Of a stretch of DNA of 48,066 bases, positions 32,001 through 40,300 are shown in pieces. Origin of the DNA: Sinosporangium siamense (lineage in GTDB: Bacteria > Actinomycetota > Actinomycetes > Streptosporangiales > Streptosporangiaceae); contig NZ_BOOW01000060.1 of assembly GCF_016863435.1 (NCBI RefSeq), positions 1 to 48,066 of the forward strand, written 5' to 3'. Below the pieces are notes generated by a model. The model had not been told where the DNA came from, ran no database searches, and worked only from the letters and a program-made list of their open reading frames with translations. Each line of letters opens with the position of its first letter. Positions within the stretch are counted from its first letter, which is position 1. The position numbers and the translations under genes were made by a program.

Positions 32001-33983
32001 GCCGTTCGTCACGCACCAGACGGAGCCGTCCGTCGTCGATCCCCGGGCCACGGCGACCACGTGGCGCCGGGTGCCGCCGGGGCCGTCCGGCGGCCTGCCG
32101 TGGTCGCGGAAGGTCCAGCGGCCGTCGAGGCGCCGCATCTCATAGAGGCGCCCGTCCCGCAGCGGCATGAAGAACCGCACCCCGGGCAGCGCGTGCCCCA
32201 TCTGGTTGATCTGCCCGCCGGGGGTGTCGACGTGCAGGTCCTCGGGGTTCTCCTCGTACGGCACGGGCGGCACCCATGGCCGGGTCTCGTCGGCCTTCGG
32301 CACCACCCGGATCCGGTTGTCCGCCAGCCCGTCGAGCAGCTCCCCGCGCGCCTCGGCCACCCCGGCCCGGCGCGCGAGCGGCCCGAAGGGGCGCAACATC
32401 CGCCGGAACTCGGCGCTCGCCGCCGCCTCGGCCGACACGTTGGCGCCCAGCCGCCCGGCGACGGTGTCGGCGAGGGCGGCCTGAGCGGCGGCGGCCTCGG
32501 CAGGGGCGTCGGCGAGGGCGTCGGCGGTGACGGCGGCGAGCGGCGCGGGCACGGTGATCTTGCCGAGAGCACCCGAGGCCAGTGACAACAGCGCCGCGTT
32601 CGGCGCCGGTGCGGCTGCCGCACCGGCCGTGTCCGTGTGGCCCGGGTCCTGTGCGGCTTCGCCGTTCACGGTGTCCGCGGTCGTGCCCTCGCGGGCGAGC
32701 CGCCCCCTGGCGGCCGACGCGGAGGCCCGGAGGCGGGCGGCGGCCGGGAGACGGGCGAGGTAGCGCCGGTCGAAGAGCTCGTTGCCGAGTTCGCGGGCGA
32801 GCTGGGCGCGGCGGAGCAGTTCGTTGGCCTCCCGGATCTCGCCGGCCTGGGTCCAGGCCGCGGCGGCGAGCTCCTCCTGCTGGTCGCGCACGATGGACGC
32901 GCCGATGGCCGCCGCGCCCCGGTAGCGGGGGTCGAGGTTGAGCTGACGGAGCCAGTGCTGCGGGTCGGTGGCGGGCAGCGTGGTGTTGGTCAGGTAGCCG
33001 AGGCCGTACACCGGCGGGGTGAGGCGGGTGGCGGACTGGCCGAGGAGGGCGAGGAGCCTGGCCGACCAGGGGCCGGCGATGTTCCAGCCGGAGGTGGAGA
33101 GGGCGGCGGCGCGGAGGCCGCCTTCGAATCCGGTGTAGCCGCCGATCGTGCCGTCGAGCGGGGGCACGTACATCTGCCGGCGGCCGACCGTGCCGGGCAG
33201 CTCGGTGCGGGCGAGCCGCCGCACGAGGGTCTCGAAGTCGCCTTCGGCTCCGGTGGTGAACCGCCAGTGGTGGTAGACGGGCAGCGGGTCGGAGCGTTCC
33301 CGGGTCCAGGCGGGCTTGGCCTGCGGCTTGCCGCTCACGATGCCGAGCCCGGCCTCCCTGCCGAGGTCGAAGGCGGGCACGACGGCGGCCAGATAGGTGA
33401 TGGCGGGTTCCAGTTTGCGCGGGCAGATGATGCGCGACAGGTTCCGCTCGGGTTTGGCGAGCGCGTCGGCGACGCTCTGGCCTGCGCTGTCGAGCACGAC
33501 CTGGGCGTGGGCCCAGGCCCACGACTCGGCGAGGTCGGGCAGCTCCTCGGGCGGGCACGTGAGCACCGGCGGGCGCCCGGGGGCGGCCGGGGTGAGCGTC
33601 GCGCGGGACTCCGGCACCACGACCAGGGTGAGCCACGGCCGCAGCCGCCCCTCCGGGTCGGGCGCGGCGGGGGTGAACGCCCACGGCAGGTCGGGCCGGT
33701 CGAACTCGACGAACGCGAAGCCGGTGGGTTCCACCCCGTCGGCGCCGGGCGCGGGATAGGTCCTGATGATCTGGCGCGGGTCCAGCCCGGTGACGTCCCC
33801 TGGGCCGTGCAGGACGGCCTTGGTCGTCGGGCTGAAGGGGCCGGTCGGGCCGCCGTGCACGGTGACGCCGACGGTCACGGTCGCCCGCGCGGGAGGCGTG
33901 GCGATGACGAGGGGGCCGCTCCGGCCGAGACCGGCGGCGACTCCGTCGCGCACCCACGGGAGGAAGCGCAGTCCTCCGCTCAT
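29049..33983 (-). CDS. Giant-operon protein 3: integrin-like (FG-GAP/VCBS) repeat protein
   Basis: A 1644-residue protein. Residues 1-640 are unique (LPWVRDGVAAGLGRSGPLVIATPP, RRQMYVPPLDGTIGGYTGFEGG), with an Ala-rich helical region around 430-540. Residues about 640-950 read like beta-propeller blades (TFRDHGRPP, WRWTVAGPP). Residues about 1000-1290 contain FG-GAP/VCBS repeats with calcium-loop motifs DLDGDGRPELIFV (near 1068), DIDLDGTPDLLVAA (near 1128) and ADFTGTRQPDLVVF. The C-terminal 300 residues carry FLVGMNHELARELLWREFP...TYFTRFWDTRGQ, a conserved block of unknown function. No signal peptide, although such repeats are usually extracellular. ATG 33983 follows AAGGAG; 23 bases separate it from gene 2. 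Confidence 0.9.
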   Translation of the reverse strand: MSGGLRFLPWVRDGVAAGLGRSGPLVIATPPARATVTVGVTVHGGPTGPFSPTTKAVLHGPGDVTGLDPRQIIRTYPAPGADGVEPTGFAFVEFDRPDLPWAFTPAAPDPEGRLRPWLTLVVVPESRATLTPAAPGRPPVLTCPPEELPDLAESWAWAHAQVVLDSAGQSVADALAKPERNLSRIICPRKLEPAITYLAAVVPAFDLGREAGLGIVSGKPQAKPAWTRERSDPLPVYHHWRFTTGAEGDFETLVRRLARTELPGTVGRRQMYVPPLDGTIGGYTGFEGGLRAAALSTSGWNIAGPWSARLLALLGQSATRLTPPVYGLGYLTNTTLPATDPQHWLRQLNLDPRYRGAAAIGASIVRDQQEELAAAAWTQAGEIREANELLRRAQLARELGNELFDRRYLARLPAAARLRASASAARGRLAREGTTADTVNGEAAQDPGHTDTAGAAAAPAPNAALLSLASGALGKITVPAPLAAVTADALADAPAEAAAAQAALADTVAGRLGANVSAEAAASAEFRRMLRPFGPLARRAGVAEARGELLDGLADNRIRVVPKADETRPWVPPVPYEENPEDLHVDTPGGQINQMGHALPGVRFFMPLRDGRLYEMRRLDGRWTFRDHGRPPDGPGGTRRHVVAVARGSTTDGSVWCVTNGGELAGRRWDGNLWRWTVAGPPPQGRMTGPPAAMDQTVLVVGTGDVVWSYSQPARTWESLGRPYITVGSERRYLRLGSALDFWIYSTSEPIVGGAPEDAPFSHRLVAARRTTGGTWEWTELTQTPTSGVSDLARKDNDFWMTGGTGRLHAWTAHLFPKWTEYGSPAPWGEPFGDEVFGRPAPTRDHVIVRRRSRFGEDWAALSLTGTTPTWKVPQGQPGSPTAGLSGAVDERTVFVPYGSRLLEVTDGTPGTLHQVPWHTRGGTGKDTDPPPADPARWACPAGEGAALLVSHLDNPSGANALYYRVGANLDREGATSTWDDPVPRRLQYGAESAAAALTTVRLDDTDRPDLIALNLDPSVLHPANFTVSYRVAKNLDASGNPTGGWSTPKTLPESVYGWLVGADIATADLDGDGRPELIFVYAVGDQIFYRIGWCLDTNGDVTQGWTESIVVPGVHNPAHGIAADIADIDLDGTPDLLVAAVEPSPQGAALTYLVGRAVNRRGLVTGGWTAKARVPLGTQAGHQGLGVAMADFTGTRQPDLVVFRLENGPTDNSGYLRTGLDLHYPVGAGPDDPPVARRWTAERRVPGWFGWENSGASIAIADLFQPGSPQEVVRGRFATAHTAVTGWFDGVAAQPDELTRVATAPLADALRTGLAPDRTVHARISARLTVIPAPGTPAFSRTTESADAGASTAALSTADPLRPLLAAVRFPVPTYELLRRVSPDLVLPGIEQVPPDSVSLLVTNRAFMEAFLVGMNHELARELLWREFPAQPKHTYFTRFWDTRGQTPREDILPLQQWVRGALGSHAPSGTAEELVLVIRGELLRRYPSASVTVRKARWNGGVRELDTEERRPVFSAWFSPDMMLLGMPITARQARGENGEAGWFVVLREQPSALRFGVDEPPPGASTTPPAAWDELHWGHVVRSAPQPGAPVFAAAEHTPVHRHTAQEATYGLNSGHMARVVVQRPALIAVHATDLLPGAPA

Positions 33984-34006
33984 CGGTACTCCTTAGATTT
34001 CTGGCT

Positions 34007-37000
34007 TCAGGCGGGGTTGACGGTGACCTGGCGGAAAGGCGCCCGGTAGTAGACGGCTCCCGAGTCGCGGGTCGCCGCGTGCGCGGCGGGGCCCTGGGCG
34101 GCGAAGGCGCCGAGCAGGTCCTGGCCGAGCCGTTCGCGGGGAAACTCCCTGGCGGGTTCGTCGGGGTGGTCGATCAGGGCGACCTCGTAGTCGAGCGTGG
34201 TGAACGCCGTGTGCGCGTCGGGCGGCAGCAGGGGGCCCGCGGTGCCGAAGGACCGCCCGGCCTCGAAGTCGCGGAAGGACGGCGAGCCGAGCAGTTCGTG
34301 GTCGGACAGGTTGAGGAACTGCCCGGGGGCGAACTGGTCTAGCACCTGATAGGTGATCGGCGCGACGAGGGCGCCGAAGACGGCGGATCTGATGGAGAAG
34401 GTCGCGGGGCCGCCCGTGAGCGGCGCCTCGCCGATGCGCTCGACGCGCACACCGAGGGGCAGCACACGTTGCCGCACCGAGACCGAGCCGAGGGGATGCA
34501 CGAGGAACTCGCCCGCCTTGGGCTTCGCCGTACCCAGGGTGACCAGGGAGTCGCCCCACAGCGGCGGGTGGGCGCTCCACGCGCCGGGGGACGACAGGGC
34601 GCTCCAGAGTTCGTCGCGGGCGTTGACGGCGCGCACGGGGTCGGGGGCGGGGCCGCCACCCAGGGTGACCTCGAAACCCACCCGGACCTTGACGAACAGG
34701 AAGGTGAAGGAGACCTGGCCCCGCGCGTGCCAGGGGCGGGGGCCGCGCAGGTGGAGCACCAGCGCGAGCGCCATCAGCAGGCGGCTGCCCCACTTGACGG
34801 CGACCGCCGCGGACATGTCCACCGTGAAGCCGAACGGCGCGAACCGCACGAGGGCGTCGAACTGCCCATGCCCCTCGACGGCGAACTTGCCGACGGCGGC
34901 CCGCAGATCGGCGCGGGATCCGAACTGCACGGTGTTGGAGGTGACCGCGAAGTAGCCCTCCAGGCGCAGCCGGGGGTTGTCGCCCGAGGTGAGCGACAAC
35001 GCCAGCCTGGGCAGGTCGGGGAAACCGGGCGGCGGGGTGAAGGCCGGGTGGAAGCCGCCGACGGCAAGCGCGAAGCGCGCGTTCGGCCCCCAGCTCATGC
35101 GCATCGCCATCTCGCCCGACAGCGCCAGGCCCGCGATGGCGGAGTCGTAGATGACGGCGTCCAGCGACGCCTCGCGGCGGCCGGTGTCGACCACTCCCGC
35201 GGCGTCGAGCTGGATGCGCACGACGGGCCGCGTCACGGACGGCAACCCCAGCAGGATGCGGCCGAGTGCGATAATGCGCACCGGCGCGGGCAGTTCGAGC
35301 AGCAGCGCGAGGTCGAGCCTGAGCAGCAGGGTTTCCGCGGTGGCGCCGCCCCACCCGATGCGGGCCATCACCCCGGCGATATGGCGGCCCCTGGCGGCGG
35401 GGAACAGCCCGCCGAGCACCGGCAGCAGCGTCGGCGCCTTCGCGACCGGGTCGTCGGGGAACAGCACGGCGTCGAGCGCCCGGGCGCGCAGGCCCGTGCG
35501 CAGCGCGTCGACGTTCGCGGTGCGGTTGACGCCGACGACGGCGCCCGCCCCGGCGATCGAGAAACCCATGCCGACCTGCACGGGGGACCACTCGCCCGCC
35601 CCGAGCAGGATCATCGACCAGCCGTCTGAACCGTCCGGCATCCTGGTGCCGATCAGGCCGAGCGCCTTCACCTGGAAGTCGCCGAAGCCGAGCTGCAGGG
35701 CTCCGCCGTACTCCCCGGTGGCCTCGTCGCGGGACAGGTAACCGCCGCCGGTGACCGGCCCGGCGGCGATGACCAGGCCGACGCCCGTTGGGGCGGCGAA
35801 CTTCGGCGAGAGGTCGACGTCGCCCCCCTCGGCGGAGAAGCCGAGCGACAGGCCCGCGCCCTGCAGTGTGGCCTTCGCGATGCCGAGGTCGACGGTGAGG
35901 TCGGCGGTCACCCGCGCCCGCACCTGCTCAGGCTCCGATCCCGCCCCCGCCGCGGCGTGCAGAGCCAGATGCACCTGCCTGATCTCGACTGGGCCGAGCG
36001 CCGCGTGCACCGGCAGCGTGGTCTCCAGGCCGGCCGTGCCGGTGAAGTGCAGCCCCTTCGCACGTGACCAGCCGATGCCCAGGTCGAAGGGCACCCGCAG
36101 CCCGTTGGGGAAAACCTGGCGCACGAATCCGTCGGCGTCGGGGTCGGGGGTGAAGACCAGCGCCGCCTTCCCGGCCTTGGCCTCGAGGCCGTAGTCGATC
36201 CCGTCGGGACCGCCGGGGGCGGAGCGCTGCCGCACCGCGAGGTGGGCGGACGCCTCTGCCCGGCCGACCTCCAGCCGCAGGCCGCCGGCCACGCCGACGG
36301 TCCACGGGCTGCCGTCCTCGTCCACCCTGGTCGCCGTGAGGGTGGCGCGCAACGCCGGCACGCCCGCGGGCAGTGTGAGGCCCTGCGGGCCGATCGCGAA
36401 CGGCGCGTCCCCTGCCTCCGCCGTCAGCCGCACAGCCCAGTTCCCTGCCATCAGCCCGAAGTCGGCCGTGCCGCTCGGGATCACCACCAGCCCGAGGTCG
36501 CCGCGCTCGGGCGGGGACAGGGCGAGGGTGGCGCCGAACCGCGCGTCACCGGCGACGGGGTTGGGGCGTGTGCTCAGCTGCAGCATGTCCTTGGCGGCGG
36601 CTTCGCCGTACACTCCGAGGTCGGGCCCGAGGCCGGTGTCCAGGCCGGCGTCGAGGCCGAACACGCTGTCCAGCCCGAGTTCGCCGGCGAGATCGGCGAC
36701 CAGCGGGAACAGCAGCGCGGCGGTGTCGGCTCCGGCATACAGGTAAAGCTCCCGCAGCAGCGCCTCCGGGTCTCGCACCAGCGCCGGCAGCCGGTTCAGG
36801 TGCAGGGTGTCCCTGGACACGGGCAGCCGTACGGCGACGCCGCCGATGACGCGCGCCTCGCCCGCGGGGGCGCGGCCCGCCGGGACGAGCAGCCCGAGCA
36901 GCACCGCCGTGCGGTAGACCGCGGGGCGGTTGCCGCGCAGATGTGCCGTCACCAGGTGCGCCAGCAGGTCCGCGGCGAACAGTTCCGGCAGGTCGGCGGG

Positions 37001-37351
37001 CACCTGGCCGGTGCCGAACAGCGAGGTGGGGGTGTTCCTGACCGCCTGGACCACGGTGCGGATCTCGGCGGCGTGGCGGCGCAGGGCGGCCAGGCCGTCC
37101 GGCGGGTCGGCCAGCAGGTTGCGCGCCGCGTGCACGGCGGTGCCGAGGGTGCGGATCCACGCGGTGAAGGCGGTGTTCTCCAGGGTCCAGCCGAAGCCGC
37201 GCAGGAACTGTTCCCGGGACACCTCGTTGTCGGCCAGGGCGGCCAGGGGTTCGACCAGGTCGAGGATCTCGGTGAGGAACACGCCGAGCGCGTCGCGCCT
37301 CTCCGTGCCCGGTCCACTGAGGGCCGGCGTGTTGACAAGTGGCTCGGTCAC
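34007..37351 (-). CDS. Giant-operon protein 2: DUF6603-type protein
   Basis: A 1114-residue protein. The first 300 residues are helical (FLTEILDLVEPLAALADNEVSREQFLRGFGWTLENTAF). Residues about 430-900 consist of long runs of amphipathic beta-strands (GLHFTGTAGLETTLPVHAALG, GGYLSRDEATGEYGGALQLGFGDFQVKALGLIGTRM, GGFHPAFTPPPGFPDLPRLALSLTSG, NTVQFGSRADLRAAVGKFAVEG), the pattern of DUF6603 proteins, which suggests a large beta-sheet or lipid-binding-like fold. The last 200 residues differ (LWGDSLVTLGTAKPKAGEFLVHPLG). No signal peptide. The start is GTG 37351 after GGGAGGG, overlapping the stop of gene 1 (GTGA). Function unknown. Confidence 0.85.
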   Translation of the reverse strand: MTEPLVNTPALSGPGTERRDALGVFLTEILDLVEPLAALADNEVSREQFLRGFGWTLENTAFTAWIRTLGTAVHAARNLLADPPDGLAALRRHAAEIRTVVQAVRNTPTSLFGTGQVPADLPELFAADLLAHLVTAHLRGNRPAVYRTAVLLGLLVPAGRAPAGEARVIGGVAVRLPVSRDTLHLNRLPALVRDPEALLRELYLYAGADTAALLFPLVADLAGELGLDSVFGLDAGLDTGLGPDLGVYGEAAAKDMLQLSTRPNPVAGDARFGATLALSPPERGDLGLVVIPSGTADFGLMAGNWAVRLTAEAGDAPFAIGPQGLTLPAGVPALRATLTATRVDEDGSPWTVGVAGGLRLEVGRAEASAHLAVRQRSAPGGPDGIDYGLEAKAGKAALVFTPDPDADGFVRQVFPNGLRVPFDLGIGWSRAKGLHFTGTAGLETTLPVHAALGPVEIRQVHLALHAAAGAGSEPEQVRARVTADLTVDLGIAKATLQGAGLSLGFSAEGGDVDLSPKFAAPTGVGLVIAAGPVTGGGYLSRDEATGEYGGALQLGFGDFQVKALGLIGTRMPDGSDGWSMILLGAGEWSPVQVGMGFSIAGAGAVVGVNRTANVDALRTGLRARALDAVLFPDDPVAKAPTLLPVLGGLFPAARGRHIAGVMARIGWGGATAETLLLRLDLALLLELPAPVRIIALGRILLGLPSVTRPVVRIQLDAAGVVDTGRREASLDAVIYDSAIAGLALSGEMAMRMSWGPNARFALAVGGFHPAFTPPPGFPDLPRLALSLTSGDNPRLRLEGYFAVTSNTVQFGSRADLRAAVGKFAVEGHGQFDALVRFAPFGFTVDMSAAVAVKWGSRLLMALALVLHLRGPRPWHARGQVSFTFLFVKVRVGFEVTLGGGPAPDPVRAVNARDELWSALSSPGAWSAHPPLWGDSLVTLGTAKPKAGEFLVHPLGSVSVRQRVLPLGVRVERIGEAPLTGGPATFSIRSAVFGALVAPITYQVLDQFAPGQFLNLSDHELLGSPSFRDFEAGRSFGTAGPLLPPDAHTAFTTLDYEVALIDHPDEPAREFPRERLGQDLLGAFAAQGPAAHAATRDSGAVYYRAPFRQVTVNPA

Positions 37352-40300
37352 AGGCCCTCCCGGGGCAGGTCGGTGGTGTCGAGGCGGAACGACCCGCGTG
37401 TCTCCGACAGGCGGCGGTCGGCCTGCGGGATCGTCAGTGTGTAGCCGTGGGGGCCGCCGGTCGCCTCGGGCCAGGTCGGCCAGGAGCGCACCTCCGGCAG
37501 GCCGTCGTCGTCGCCGAGCACCTCCGTGAGCGCGAAGACGAGCCGGGCCTCTGCCTGGCTGTTCCACGCGCCGGGGGCGGCGTCGAAGTGCGACTCGTGG
37601 CCGGTGCGGGCGAAGGTGAAGACCTCGTGCAGGAGGCCCGCCGCCCGGCCGGAGGCGATGACGGTGCCGGGTGACTTGACGTGCATGCGGTGGATGAGCG
37701 CCACTGCCTTCTCCGACGTGAAGACCTCTCCCACGGTCGGCCTCCGGCCCCCGTTGGCCGGCATGCCCGGCTGAGGTGAGGCGGCGGTGTCCCAGGGGGA
37801 CCGGAGCACGTCGTGGAGGCGCTGGCGGGTCATGTGCCACATGCGCCGCCGGAACACCGGGTCGAGCCTGGCCGCCATGGCGAACCTGTGGAACCAGTGC
37901 CATGTGCGGAAGTAGTCGTACTCCTCGGCGCGGTTGTCCAGGAGCCGCGGCGTTCCCTCGTGGTCGAGGAGAGTCGGCCTGCACTCGTATTTGCGCTGGC
38001 CTTCTGTGGCGATCGCGGGGTCGTCCCATACGGTGTCCACCCCCACGCCGAACCTGCCGATGAGGTTGTGCACGGCGGTCTGGTCCTTGGTCCGCAGGTA
38101 GGCGAGGTAGGCCCACAACTCGCCCTTGTCGACGTACCACCCGGCGCGGTCCTCCCCGCGGTCGCCCTGGGGCACGGTCGGGTCGGTGCGGCTCGCCGGG
38201 CCCGCCGTCCAATGGCACGGGCCGACCGACACCACCGCGTTGTCGTAGGCGTTGATCGAGTCGAGGTACCCGAAGCACACCGCCTCCGACACCGCCCGTA
38301 CCACCTTGAACGTCGACAGCGTCGCCGCCGCGGCCTCCCGGACGGCCACCGGTAGGGCGGTGTTGTCGCGGTCCGCCGCGAGCTCCCCCAGGGTCGGGCC
38401 GCGACCCGTGCTCCCCTTCAGCGGCAACAGGTGCTGCGGCAGCACCTCGCCCTCGGGCCGCCACGTGTGCCCCTCAGCAGGGGTGGAGCGCGGCCCGGCG
38501 AAGCCAGGGCCCGAGGCGGGCAGCGCCTGCCGGTCGCCGAGGATCACCAGCTCGGGGTGGGCGGGCAGGTCAGGCGCGCGGCCGGAGAGTTCGTGGCGTC
38601 CGGTGAGGTCCACCACGTAGACCTGCGCCGACGGATCCCGCATGTCGGAGGGCAACCACAGGTTCTCGGCCCGCTCCCCGGCGGCGGGGGTGTGGAGGCG
38701 CGGCTGCCCGTCTCCCGTCTGCCATGCCTCGACCACGACCGGGCAGCGCAGCCGGTTGGCCAGCCAGAAGTCCAGCGCGTCGCGGGTCCTGCCACAGGCC
38801 GCGCCCGTCACCTGTCCCCGGTAGCGGTTCGCCGACGCCACCGGGAACCGCCGCAGCCGCGTCGAATAGCGCTCGCCCGGAACCGGCTGCCGGTCGGTCT
38901 CCTGCGCGGCGTTGTGCATGCGGGCGTAGCCCTGGAACTCCCGCACCGCCCACCAGGTGCGCATGCCGAACACCCCGTCGGGCTCCCCGGCCAGTGTGAA
39001 CCCGAGCTTCGCCAGGTCGGCCTGGAGGTCACGCACGTGCTCGCCCGGCGGCACGTCGGACGTCACCTCGGCTCCGCCGTACCTCCTCGGCCCGGCGTCG
39101 CGGTCGCCCCGGCGCAGGGTGAAGCCGCCGTAGCGCGGCCTGGGCGCCGGCTCGGGCACGGCGGGCTGGGTGGTGCGGACCGCCGTCACCGTGTCGGTCA
39201 GCGGGCGGGCCACCGGGACGTCGCCCGGCAGGACATACCAGAGGCGGTGCCGCACGTTGCGCACGCCGCCGTCGACGGCCGAGAAGTTGACCTCGCCGAT
39301 GTTGGTGTGGCCCACGACCCGTTTGCCGTTGGCCCAGAACTCGTGGTGGCGGGCGAAGTTCATGCCGGCCTGGCCGTATTCCGCGAGCACGAGATCCCGC
39401 CGGCCCGACAACCGCGCCACCGGCACGGGGTCGCCGGCGCGCGAGTGGGAGTCCGGCTCGTCGTCGTGGTTGACGGAGAAGACGCGCAGTGTCCAGTCCG
39501 GTGGTGTGACGGGAACCCTGTCGTCGTACATCGGCGTGATCGCCGGACGGCCGGTCAGGGGGACGACTCCGGCCTGCATTCCGAACGGTCCTGCCAGGCG
39601 GGCCGCGTTGAACCAGCCGCCGCCCACGTTGTGCCAGCCGGCGTATTCCTCGTAAGGCGCGTTCGCCCCGATCGGGTGCAGCGCGACGCGTTGCTTGCCG
39701 CCCGAGTTCTTGAGCGAACTCGCCACGAGCTGCACGAACGTCGTCGACACCGGGTCGGTGGCGGGCTCACCCGTCACTGAGACGAACGGTTTGTCCCCGG
39801 TGAGGCTCGCACGCGCGGTGAAACCGTAGTGCACGTCGCCGGAGAGCAGCACGACGTGGCCGTGCCGTACGGTCGCCCCCTGCGGCCTGGGAAAACGGGT
39901 CGCCAGCCGGGAGAGCAGCTTGTGGCGCGCGGGCTCGTCATAGGACCACGCCTCGAAGTCGTTGTCCCGCTTCATGCCGGGAGTGGGCGCGGTCAGCTCC
40001 TGAAGCCACTCGACGAGGTTGTGCCCGAAGACGGGCGCCGGCGAGATCACCACGGTCACGCCGCCGGGGCCCACGCCCTCACCCGGCATCATCTTCTCGT
40101 ACGCCGCGTCACCCCAGATCAGGGACGGCGCGTCGTGGTCGCCGCCGCGGAACACGCGGTAGGTGCGCGGATCGAGAGCGATCAGCTCGTAGTCGTCCCA
40201 GCGGAGGCGGTGGTGGTAGTCGAGCGCGCCCGGGGAGCGGCGCGGCACCCCGTTGTCGATGTGCGAGGGGAGACCGACCAGCGCGGCCACCTCGGTGTCC

